From assembly GCF_022919715.1 (NCBI RefSeq), contig NZ_CP095042.1, positions 2,604,001-2,668,000 of the forward strand: 64,000 bases of DNA. Direction: 5' to 3'. The notes below the pieces were generated by a model. That model ran no database searches. It saw only the letters and a program-made list of their open reading frames with translations, and had not been told where the DNA came from. Positions within the stretch are counted from its first letter, which is position 1; every line of letters begins with the position of its first letter. This stretch comes from Agromyces sp. H17E-10 (GTDB taxonomy: Bacteria > Actinomycetota > Actinomycetes > Actinomycetales > Microbacteriaceae). Both the position numbers and the translations under genes were made by a program. Shown piece by piece: positions 35,337-42,703 of this stretch.

Positions 35337-36434
35337 ATGACCTCCGAGCGCTCCGCACCGCCCACGATCTCGGAGGTGGCGGCCGAAGCCGGCGTCGGTC
35401 GCTCGACCGCGGCACGCACGCTCGGCGGGTACGGCTACGTGAGCCCCGAGGTGCGCGAGCGCGTCCTCGCGGCGGCCGAACGCATCGGGTACCGCGCCAA
35501 CGCGCTCGCCCGCAGCATGTCGACGGGCGTGAGCCACACCCTCGGTGTGATCGTCGCCGACATCGGCAATCCGTTCTTCGGCGGCGTGGTGCGCGGCATC
35601 TCCGACGCGTCGCGCGAGCGCGGGTTCGACACGCTCGTGCTCAGCACGCACGAAGACCTCGGCGAAGAGGTCGCCGCCGCGAACGTGCTCATCGACAAGC
35701 GCGTCGACGGCATCATCATCGCGTCGGCGGCGCTCGACGCGGCATCCGCAGAGCACATCGCCCAGGCGCAGGCGCACGGCATCCCGGTCGTCCTCGTCGA
35801 CCGTGCCATACCGGGGCTGGCACTCGACGCGGTCGTGATCGACAACCGATCGGCGTCGCGCGAAGCGGTCAACACGCTCATCGCGGCAGGGCATCGGCGC
35901 ATCGGATTCATCTGGGGTCCGCCGGTCGACGAACGGCCACTGCGGCGACGCGACCTGATCGAGCTCGCGATGCGCAACCTCTGGACCGACGGCGAGCGTC
36001 TCCAGGGCTACCTCGACGCGCTCGACGACGAGGGCATCAGGTTCGATCCCGAGCTCGTCATGGTCGGTCCGAAGACCGAGGAGCACGCGCAGGCCGAGGT
36101 CACGCGCATGCTCGCGCTCGACGATCCGCCGACAGCCCTGTTCTGCACCGAGACCGATGCGGTGACCGGTGCGCTGCGTTCGATCCGGGCCGCCGGCCTG
36201 CGGGTGGGCGGCGACATCTCGCTCATCGGCTTCGACGACAGTTCGTGGGCGGCGGTCATGGAGCCGCCGCTGACGATGATCGAGCAGCCGATGCTCGCGC
36301 TGGGGACGCGGGCGGCCGAGGTGCTGTTCGCCGCGATCGACGGTGAGGCTGTAGAGGCGCGCGTGCACACGCTCGACACGCGGCTGGTCGCACGGGCGTC
36401 GGTCGCCCCGCCCGCCGCACCGACCTCCCCGTAG
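35337..36434 (+). CDS. LacI-family regulator of the fructosamine operons
   Basis: A 365-residue repressor. The HTH is ISEVAAEAGVGRSTAARTLG, the hinge helix YRANALARSMSTG, then a sugar-binding-protein-like effector domain. It is paralogous to the regulator at 22907-23971 and most likely binds the TGGTACCGGTACCA sites between 33200 and 33323. The start at 35337 has GAGGG upstream; a GTG at 35313 would add eight residues (MTRKGARA). TAGCAT at 35296-35301 could be a separate -10 for its own promoter. A REMARKABLE feature compared with its paralogue is an insertion WGPPVDERPLRRRDLIELAM in the effector domain. Effector probably a fructosamine or its phosphate. Confidence 0.92.
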   Translation: MTSERSAPPTISEVAAEAGVGRSTAARTLGGYGYVSPEVRERVLAAAERIGYRANALARSMSTGVSHTLGVIVADIGNPFFGGVVRGISDASRERGFDTLVLSTHEDLGEEVAAANVLIDKRVDGIIIASAALDAASAEHIAQAQAHGIPVVLVDRAIPGLALDAVVIDNRSASREAVNTLIAAGHRRIGFIWGPPVDERPLRRRDLIELAMRNLWTDGERLQGYLDALDDEGIRFDPELVMVGPKTEEHAQAEVTRMLALDDPPTALFCTETDAVTGALRSIRAAGLRVGGDISLIGFDDSSWAAVMEPPLTMIEQPMLALGTRAAEVLFAAIDGEAVEARVHTLDTRLVARASVAPPAAPTSP

Positions 36435-36443
36435 GGTGCAGGC

Positions 36444-36866
36444 ATGACCAATGACGACACGACTCCGCGCCAGGTACGGCAACTCCGCCTCGTGGTCGAG
36501 GCCGACGACTGGGAGGCCGCGGTCGCGTTCTACCGCGACGTGCTCGGCTTGCCCGAGGAGGAGTCGTACGAGGCCGACGGCGGTGCGCGCGTGATGATCC
36601 TCGACGTCGGGCGGGCGACGCTCGAGCTGTCGAACCCCGCGCAGGTCGAGTACATCGACCGCGTCGAGACCGACGGCGTGCGCAGCCCGCGCCTGCGGGT
36701 CGCGTTCGAGGTCGCCGACACGGCCGCGGTGACCGACGAGCTCGTCGACGGGGGAGCCGAGCTGCTCGCCAGCCCGCGCGAGACCCCATGGCGCTCGATC
36801 AACTCGCGGCTGGCTGCGCCGGCCGGCCTGCAGGTGACGATCTTCCAGGAGCCCGACGCGGGTTGA
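36444..36866 (+). CDS. VOC (glyoxalase/bleomycin resistance) family protein
   Basis: A 140-residue protein with the two beta-alpha-beta-beta-beta modules of the vicinal oxygen chelate fold. The first holds LRLVVEADDWEAAVAFYRDV; the second holds LRVAFEVADTAAVTDELVDGGAELL and WRSINSRLAAPAGLQVTIFQ. Metal-ligand positions are not all evident, so the activity (glyoxalase, dioxygenase or binding protein) cannot be set. TAGGGT (36432-36437, overlapping the LacI stop) ends six bases before the ATG, consistent with a leaderless mRNA. The stop is GGT-TGA inside a family B repeat. Confidence 0.85.
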   Translation: MTNDDTTPRQVRQLRLVVEADDWEAAVAFYRDVLGLPEEESYEADGGARVMILDVGRATLELSNPAQVEYIDRVETDGVRSPRLRVAFEVADTAAVTDELVDGGAELLASPRETPWRSINSRLAAPAGLQVTIFQEPDAG

Positions 36867-36896
36867 GGAGGGAGCGCGCGACCGTCTCGAAACCCC
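36860..36896. repeat. Dispersed repeat, family B, at a gene 3' end
   Basis: GGGTTGAGGAGGGAGCG...CGTCTCGAAACCC. Its GGTTGA provides the last Gly and the TGA stop of the VOC gene. Confidence 0.8.
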
Positions 36897-37029
36897 TCGG
36901 CGGCACCCCGATCCCGACCCGCTCGCGAAGTTCGCCATTCCGGCGCGACGAGCGCCTACCATCGGAGGGGCGTGCCGCACCCCACGGCCGCATCCCCGAC
37001 CACCCAGGCGCCGACCCCCAGGAGCCACC

Positions 37030-38685
37030 ATGACGAACCATGCCGACGAGCCGTCTGCACCTGGTGCCGGCGTCTCGGCGAACGACCTGACGTCGCGTTC
37101 CGCCCGGCGGAGCGCCGAACAGGGTGGAACGCTGCGGCCCCGTCGCCTTCCGGCACCGTCGACGAACCTGTGGGCGCCGTCGATCGCGACCGTCGGACAG
37201 GCCGCACCGGTCACCGTGCCGCCCGGTCAGGGTGCGCCGGCTCGTGCCGTGCCCATCGCGACGACGGGTGCCGCCACGGCCGCGTCGCCCGAGCAGCAGC
37301 GCTACTACCTCTGCTGCGAGGTGCCGAGCGGAGACTTCGTCGAGGTGATCGTCGCGGTCACCGACGGCGCTCGGCGCCGCTACTTCACGACCAGCGACGG
37401 AGCGCGCCTCGTCGAGGTGGATGAGGACTACTTCGTGCACCGCAGCCTCGGCGACGCCCGTTCGCTGCTCGAGCTCGACGCCCGCGAGATGGCCGAGCTC
37501 GAGGCCGAGCTGGGCTTCGTGCGCACCGTGCGTGGTCGCGATCCGCTCGCCGAGGTCGCCCTCGAGGTCGAGGCTGATGAGCCTGCTGAGGCGGATGCAC
37601 CGAAGGCCGAGCCCGACCCGGCCGAGAACGCCGTTCCCGACCTCGAGCCCGAGTTCGAGTTCGGATTCGAGGCCACCCTTGAGCCCGAGCCCGAGCCCGA
37701 GCCCGAGGAGTCGACCTCGGCCGACTTCGAGCCGCTGCTGGCGAGCCTGCTTCCGGTCGGTCCGATCGGCGATGAGATCGATGCGGATGCTGCGCCCGAG
37801 GCATCCGCTTCGCCCGAACCCGAACCGCTCGACGAGTTCGACCACGAAGCCGCACCGACGCCCGCCCCGATCGCCGGCACCCCGTGGTGGCTCGCGCCCG
37901 CGCCGTCGGCCGAGCCCGAGCACGCCCAGCCGGAGCCGGAGCCGGAGCCCGAGCCCGACGCTGAGCCTGTCGCGTCGCCCACCGTGCCGCAGCCGAGCGC
38001 GATCCTGCCGCCTATGGCGCCTGTCTCGCCGCTCGTCGAGGCACCGCAGCGCAACGACGAACAACTCGTCGCCGACGTGCGCCCCGCGCCGAATGACCCG
38101 ACCGACCAGACCGACCGACCAGACCTGAACGAGGAGACCGACCGCATGGTGACGGGAACGACGAACGCATTCGAGCAGCCCGGTGGCGGGGCATCCGTGA
38201 CACCGATCTGGGCCGTCGCGCCGCAGCCTGACGCCGACGCAGTCGTCGCGGCCGCCGCGCAGGTCGCGCTCGCGAAGGGGATCGCGTTCGTCGCGCACCG
38301 CGGCCAGGTCGACAAGGTCGGCGCGGCCTACATCGATCACCCGGGCCGCGTCGCCGAGCGCTTCGACCCGATCGCCGAGCCGGTCGCGTCGGCCGCCGCC
38401 TGGCTGCACGACGTGATCGAGGACACCGGGCTCACCGCCCAGGAGCTGCTCGAGGCGGGCGTGCTGCCCGAGGTCGTCGAGATCGTCGTGCTGCTGACAC
38501 GCACCCCCGAGGTGCCCGAGGCCGAGTACTACGGACGCATCCGCCGGCACGCGGTCGCCCGCAGCGTGAAGATCGCCGACGTCGACGACAACTCCGCCGC
38601 GTGGCGCGTGCGCAAGCTCGACTTCGAGACGCAGCAGCGCCTCGCCGACAAGTACCGCCACGCGCGGGAGATGCTCGGGGCGTAG
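37030..38685 (+). CDS. HD-domain protein with a long acidic Glu-Pro linker
   Basis: A 551-residue protein in four parts. A Ser/Pro/Ala-rich N-terminus (about 1-90) is followed by an unrecognised globular region (about 91-175, YYLCCEVPSGDFVEVIVAV). Next comes a very acidic linker with two EP repeats (about 180-370). The C-terminal HD-type domain (about 395-551) has His 423 in AHRGQ, His-Asp 460-461 in LHDVIEDTG, and VKIADVDDN. The HD part resembles the hydrolase domain of RelA/SpoT and small ppGpp hydrolases (Mesh1-like), so (p)ppGpp or another phosphate compound may be hydrolysed. No synthetase domain is present. AGGAG precedes the ATG. The linker is unusual for this family. Confidence 0.8.
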   Translation: MTNHADEPSAPGAGVSANDLTSRSARRSAEQGGTLRPRRLPAPSTNLWAPSIATVGQAAPVTVPPGQGAPARAVPIATTGAATAASPEQQRYYLCCEVPSGDFVEVIVAVTDGARRRYFTTSDGARLVEVDEDYFVHRSLGDARSLLELDAREMAELEAELGFVRTVRGRDPLAEVALEVEADEPAEADAPKAEPDPAENAVPDLEPEFEFGFEATLEPEPEPEPEESTSADFEPLLASLLPVGPIGDEIDADAAPEASASPEPEPLDEFDHEAAPTPAPIAGTPWWLAPAPSAEPEHAQPEPEPEPEPDAEPVASPTVPQPSAILPPMAPVSPLVEAPQRNDEQLVADVRPAPNDPTDQTDRPDLNEETDRMVTGTTNAFEQPGGGASVTPIWAVAPQPDADAVVAAAAQVALAKGIAFVAHRGQVDKVGAAYIDHPGRVAERFDPIAEPVASAAAWLHDVIEDTGLTAQELLEAGVLPEVVEIVVLLTRTPEVPEAEYYGRIRRHAVARSVKIADVDDNSAAWRVRKLDFETQQRLADKYRHAREMLGA

Positions 38686-38712
38686 CGCCTCGCGCTCGGC
38701 CGGGCCCGAGCC

Positions 38713-39054
38713 TCACCCGCGGCGGCGGCTCGTCCAGGGAGTGCCGACGAGCAGCTTCTTCATGAATGGCACACCCGACCGCAGGATCTGCCCGCATCCG
38801 ATCACACCGAGTACGACGGCGATGAGCGCCACCCACGCGGGCGTGGGCTTCGCCTTCCCGGCGGTGGCGAAGATCATCGCCGGGTCCTGCACGAAGGCGA
38901 CCACCAGCACCACGAGACCGTAGGCGCAGAGCGCCAAACCGCCGAGGGCGAACAGCAGGATGATCGCCATGCCGATGATCGTGCCCGGCCCGCGGTTCGG
39001 CGGGTAGTTGCGTCCCTTGCGGACGACCCAGGGCTTCTTGCGTCGCTGCGTCAT
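38713..39054 (-). CDS. Small two-helix membrane protein
   Basis: A 113-residue protein. A basic N-terminus (TQRRKKPWVVRKGRNYPPNRG) precedes two transmembrane helices (about residues 28-58 and 72-95), and the C-terminus is basic again. AGGAGA stands before the ATG ending at 39054; an in-frame ATG 24 bases upstream is less well placed. It converges with the HD-domain gene (27 bp between stops). I do not recognise the family; probably a conserved actinobacterial membrane protein. Confidence 0.7.
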   Translation of the reverse strand: MTQRRKKPWVVRKGRNYPPNRGPGTIIGMAIILLFALGGLALCAYGLVVLVVAFVQDPAMIFATAGKAKPTPAWVALIAVVLGVIGCGQILRSGVPFMKKLLVGTPWTSRRRG

Positions 39055-39108
39055 GCGATTCTCCTGGGCACGACACAACCGTACTTCGCGCGGGGATGCC
39101 TCGGCAGG

Positions 39109-39597
39109 TCAGCTCTCGCCGGTGAGGTCCTTCGCGAACCAGTGCTCGGCGTACGGCTCGGCGTTGAAGGGCTCGACCTCGGCGTAGCCGAGCTTCGCGT
39201 CGAGCGCGCGGGCCTCGACGAGGTCGTTCCGGGTGTCGAGCCGCACGACCGATCGCCCGGCGCGACGCACGTCGCCCTCGACGGCCGCGATGAGCGCGGC
39301 GCCGAGCCCGAGTCCGCGGGCGTCGGGTGAGACGAACACGCGGGTGAGCTCGGCCGTGCCGGCGTCGACGTATCGTGCGCCGGCGCAGCCGAGCGGGTCG
39401 CCATCGTCGCCGAGCGCGACGAAGAACGTGCCGAGATCGCCGAGCAGGTCGCCCGCCGGATGGCCGTGGAGTTCATGCGCGATCTCGTCGGAGGTTGCGG
39501 GCCGGCCGTAGAACCGCGTGATGATGTCGTCGTAGTAGCGACGCAGGATCGTGGTGGCGGCGGCGCTCGCCGGGTCGACGCGGATGATCTCGGGCAT
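39109..39597 (-). CDS. GNAT family N-acetyltransferase
   Basis: A 162-residue single-domain GNAT enzyme. VSPDARGLGLGAALIAAVEGDVRRAG is the acetyl-CoA-binding loop and helix (R/Q-x-x-G-x-G/A), and LDTRNDLVEARALDAKLGYAEVEPF is the typical C-terminal region. TACGGT (39604-39609) ends six bases before the ATG, suggesting a leaderless mRNA; no Shine-Dalgarno sequence is seen. It is followed on the same strand by the small membrane protein gene. Acceptor substrate unknown. Confidence 0.88.
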   Translation of the reverse strand: MPEIIRVDPASAAATTILRRYYDDIITRFYGRPATSDEIAHELHGHPAGDLLGDLGTFFVALGDDGDPLGCAGARYVDAGTAELTRVFVSPDARGLGLGAALIAAVEGDVRRAGRSVVRLDTRNDLVEARALDAKLGYAEVEPFNAEPYAEHWFAKDLTGES

Positions 39598-39623
39598 GCG
39601 TCCACCGTAGTTCTGGTCGCGCG

Positions 39624-39701
39624 GGTGGTCTCGATACGCGCCCTCCTTCGTCGGGCGCTACTCGACCGACGAGGGGAGACGAAGCCCTACTCGACCGACG
39701 T
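39624..39701. repeat. Family A repeats at the 3' end of the GH5 fusion gene
   Basis: An inverse copy (39624-39672, GGTCTCGATACG...CTACTCGACC) and a half copy (39686-39701, CCCTACTCGACCGACG). The half copy supplies Val-Glu-TAG, the end of the GH5 fusion gene on the minus strand. Confidence 0.8.
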
Positions 39702-42260
39702 CGACAGCGCGTAGTCCCCACCGTCGGCGCAGCCCGTGAGCTTCCACCCGCCGGGCACCTCGTCGACCGCGATGTCGCCGAGCCCGGTCGACTCGACCGT
39801 CGGCTCGATCGACCCCGGCACCCACACCTGCAGGCCGCAGGTCGCGGTCGCGACCGAGCCAGTGAGCGACATCGTCGCCGCGGCATCCGCCTCGCCGGAG
39901 ACCCCGGCATGCAGGCTCGTGAGCAGGCCCGGCGCCTCCTGCGGGTACGCCCGCGACAGGATGCCGAGGAGGTGGTCCTTGCGCGGTGCCTCTTCACCGG
40001 TGGCGCAGACCTCCGAGAGCAGTCCGTTGCCGAACTCGCCGATGCCGTTCTGCGGGTCGCCGCACGCCTGCTTCCACACCCAGTAGGCGCTGCCGAGCAT
40101 GCGTCGGTCCTCTTCGGCGGCGTACCGCTCGAGGTGCGCCGCGGTCGCGTCGTCGTCGCCCCAATACCCGTACTCGCCCGACCACATCGGCATGCCGAGC
40201 TCGTCGGCCACGCGCTGGCCGAGCTCGAACTGGCGCTCGGTGCTCACGATCGTGGGGAGCCCGAGCGAGGCATCCATGGTGATCGACTCGGCGTACAGGT
40301 GCGGCGAGAACGCCACGTTGAGGTCATCGGTGAAGCCGCGCGCCGGCCCGGAGTCGAAGCCGAGCCCCGACCACAGGATGCTCGGCTCGACGAAGACGAT
40401 CTGCGGCGCGCCCGCCTCCCGGATCGCCGCGATCGCCTTCGCCGAGAATTCGCCGTTCTGCTTCGACGTCGTCACGGGCGCCGTCTCGCCGAAGCCCGGC
40501 TCGTTGAGCAGGTCGAAGCCTGCGACCGACTTCTCGTCGGCGAACTCGCCGGCCAGCTCGCCCCAGGTGCGCGCGAGCGCCGTCTGGATGCCGTCGGTGT
40601 CGAACCAGAAGTGCTCGAAGGCGCGGTCGCCCGCGGGGGAGATGTCGCGGCCGGTGAACGAGCAGCGCGGCGCGCCGTCCCAGTGCGTCGCCCACTCGGG
40701 TGCGCCGTCGTAGCCCCACATCGGGTCGGTTCCCGGCCGGCACTCGGTGCCCTCGGCGGTCGGCAGGTTCGACCAGCCGTCCTGGTGCATGTCGAGCACC
40801 GTGCGGATGCCGTGCTGCTCGCCCCACGAAACCGCCTGCTTGATCTGCGCGACATACTCGGGGTCGAGTTCGCCGCGGGTCGGCTCGAGCGCCGACCACG
40901 AGAGTCCGAGCCGCACCACGTTGAACCCGTACGAGGCCATGTCGGCGTAGTCCTGCTCGGTGAGCTCGCGGGTCGCGGGCACGTCGGCGCGCGGCCGGTA
41001 GAAGTCGACGAGCTGGTTGACGTTCACACCGCGCATGAGCACCTGGTGCCCCTCGCCGTCGGTGAACCGCCCGTCTTCGACGCGCAAGAACCCGGCCGGC
41101 ACGGATGCCTCGTTCGCGACGGTCGCGACCGCCGGCGCCGCCGGGACGAGGAGCGAAGCGGTCACCGCGGCGACGGCCACGACGGCGAGGCCGACGCCCA
41201 CGCCCGTCGCGACGCGTGCGGGCGAGGCATCCGTCTCGCTCGTCGTGGGGATTTCCGCTGGTTGAGGAGCGCCCGACGGGTCTCGATACGCGTCGCCGCT
41301 TCGCGTCGGCGCTACTCGACCACCGGAACGCGTCTCGAGGCCCTCGCGCGCCGCCCGCCGCGCGACCACCCGGTCGGCGACGACCGCGACGACCGCCGGG
41401 ATCCAGCCGGTGCACGCGCCGAACGCGAGTCCGTCGGCGACGTGGATGTACGTCGCCATGAGCGGCCACAGGTCGCCGCGGAACCCGTCGTCGACGACGA
41501 GGCCGACGAGCCCCTGCACGATTCCGAAGAGGCCGCCCGCGACGAGCGCACCGAGCCAGGTGCCGAGGAAGCCCGGCACGCGTCGCCGCATCCACCGGAT
41601 CGCGAGCCACGCCGCGCCGACGAGCAGCAGCATCGAGACGATCATCGAGACCGGGCCGTCTTCGGGTCGCGGCGTCGGGATGCCGGGGGCATAGGTCGCG
41701 CCGGTCCACCACGATCCGGCGAGCAGCGGTGCGACCGCGCCCACCGCGATCGCCGCCGGCCACACCGTGCGTCGGTCGGTCGAGTAGGCGCGCAGCGCCG
41801 TATCGAGACCACCGTCGGCGTGGTCTCGATACGCTCCTCCGTCGCTACTCGACCGACGCTTCCGCCCAACACCCCACTCGACCACCCGAACGACACCAGC
41901 CACGATCAACGCCGACGGCACCGCCTTCGCCGTGACGTAGCCGCCCGCCCACGCCGCGAGCGCGGCATCCCCGGTCATGGCGAAGCAGGCGGCCGCCTGC
42001 GCGAGCAGTGCCGCGAGCACGACGCCGGCGGTGAGCGTCCAGAAGCGGGCGCCTGCCCGCACCGCAGCCCACCAGACGACGGCGAGCATGACCGGAACGA
42101 AGACGACGTAGCGCGCGACGGGCCACCAGAGGTCGAACCGCGGCGTGCCGCCGGGCCAGCCGACGAGGGCGAGCAGGCCCGTCGGGTCGATGACGGCCTG
42201 GATGATCAGCAGCAGGGCGGTCGTCGCGACGGCGACGATCGGACGGCGCAATGCGCGCAT
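39687..42260 (-). CDS. Membrane-anchored GH5 (endoglycoceramidase-like) fusion protein
   Basis: An 857-residue protein. Residues about 1-385 hold eight or so hydrophobic helices plus a final anchor helix (VGVGLAVVAVAAVTASLLV). Residues about 390-780 form a GH5 barrel with VLDMHQDGWSNLP, acid/base Glu 587 in LLNEPGFGE and nucleophile Glu 696 in MWSGEYGYWG. A C-terminal beta domain follows. The catalytic part should lie outside the membrane. It resembles the secreted GH5 at 8649-10118, but the polytopic N-terminal module is unusual for the family. Two cytoplasmic loops (about residues 133-165 and 310-335) are encoded by translated A/B repeats, and the C-terminal Val-Glu-stop also comes from a repeat. 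GGAG precedes the ATG at 42260. Confidence 0.8.
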   Translation of the reverse strand: MRALRRPIVAVATTALLLIIQAVIDPTGLLALVGWPGGTPRFDLWWPVARYVVFVPVMLAVVWWAAVRAGARFWTLTAGVVLAALLAQAAACFAMTGDAALAAWAGGYVTAKAVPSALIVAGVVRVVEWGVGRKRRSSSDGGAYRDHADGGLDTALRAYSTDRRTVWPAAIAVGAVAPLLAGSWWTGATYAPGIPTPRPEDGPVSMIVSMLLLVGAAWLAIRWMRRRVPGFLGTWLGALVAGGLFGIVQGLVGLVVDDGFRGDLWPLMATYIHVADGLAFGACTGWIPAVVAVVADRVVARRAAREGLETRSGGRVAPTRSGDAYRDPSGAPQPAEIPTTSETDASPARVATGVGVGLAVVAVAAVTASLLVPAAPAVATVANEASVPAGFLRVEDGRFTDGEGHQVLMRGVNVNQLVDFYRPRADVPATRELTEQDYADMASYGFNVVRLGLSWSALEPTRGELDPEYVAQIKQAVSWGEQHGIRTVLDMHQDGWSNLPTAEGTECRPGTDPMWGYDGAPEWATHWDGAPRCSFTGRDISPAGDRAFEHFWFDTDGIQTALARTWGELAGEFADEKSVAGFDLLNEPGFGETAPVTTSKQNGEFSAKAIAAIREAGAPQIVFVEPSILWSGLGFDSGPARGFTDDLNVAFSPHLYAESITMDASLGLPTIVSTERQFELGQRVADELGMPMWSGEYGYWGDDDATAAHLERYAAEEDRRMLGSAYWVWKQACGDPQNGIGEFGNGLLSEVCATGEEAPRKDHLLGILSRAYPQEAPGLLTSLHAGVSGEADAAATMSLTGSVATATCGLQVWVPGSIEPTVESTGLGDIAVDEVPGGWKLTGCADGGDYALSTSVE
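41258..41328. repeat. Chimeric B/A repeat inside a coding region
   Basis: Starts as family B (GGTTGAGGAGCGCCCGACG, 41260-41278) and continues as inverse family A (TCTCGATACG...CTACTCGACCACCGG). It is translated in frame in a loop of the membrane-GH5 fusion protein. Confidence 0.75.
41774..41859. repeat. Inverted pair of family A repeats inside a coding region
   Basis: A direct copy (about 41777-41815) and an inverse copy (about 41821-41858) face each other and can fold into a long stem. Both are translated in a loop of the membrane-GH5 fusion protein. The direct copy is nearly identical to the repeat at 60094-60135. Confidence 0.82.
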
Positions 42261-42438
42261 GGCACTCCATCGTGACGGTGGTTCGGGTCAGAACAGCATC
42301 GGCACTTGGTGACTGTCGGTCAAGAGTGCAGTGGGACAAGTGACCCAGTTGTGACCTTTCGGTGCACGCGCCTGAAGTCGGATCGACGAGGTGATCGGCG
42401 CCCCGGCGTTGACCCGGGCGGCGAGCCGTGCGACGAGA

Positions 42439-42454
42439 GTTTAGGGCGGTTTAG
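42439..42454 (-). promoter_or_regulatory. Direct-repeat element CTAAA-N6-CTAAA, shared with the LacI promoter
   Basis: On the minus strand CTAAACCGCCCTAAAC, two CTAAA blocks with an 11-bp period. The same element (13 of 16 bases) stands at 51231-51246 in front of the LacI gene of this locus. The bound factor is unknown. Confidence 0.45.
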
Positions 42455-42548
42455 TTCCACGCGCTCTGCCTGATCCATGGCGGACACCCAGTATTCACGG
42501 GTTATGCGGCCTGTTCTGGGAGCCCCGAAGTACATTGGATTGGACCGG

Positions 42549-42579
42549 TTGACATTCCTGACCAAAACCGGTTTACTAT
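42549..42579 (+). promoter_or_regulatory. Promoter with embedded operator AAACCGGTTT
   Basis: TTGACA (42549-42554) and TTTACT (42572-42577, 17-base spacer; TACTAT at 42574-42579 gives 19). The palindrome AAACCGGTTT (42565-42574) sits in the spacer and touches the -10. The same arrangement occurs on the minus strand at 51128-51156. Very probably the operator of the LacI protein at 51266-52378. Confidence 0.8.
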
Positions 42580-42703
42580 CCGTGTTCAATCCCTTACCCG
42601 AGGATGCGACGACCTCGCGCACGTGTGGGCGAGCGGCAGGGGAAGGGCCCCAGCACAGCAGGAAGTGCGCGCGAGCGCCTTCCAGACCAAGGAGTTCCTC
42701 GCA

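Larger units (their letters stand above)
42261..42703. other. Regulatory intergenic region with lower GC
   Basis: A 443-bp gap between the divergent membrane-GH5 gene and the sugar-binding-protein gene, visibly richer in A/T than its surroundings. It contains the CTAAA element (42439-42454), the LacI-controlled promoter (42549-42579) and a leader of about 120 bases before the binding-protein start. I see no convincing ORF. Confidence 0.6.
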
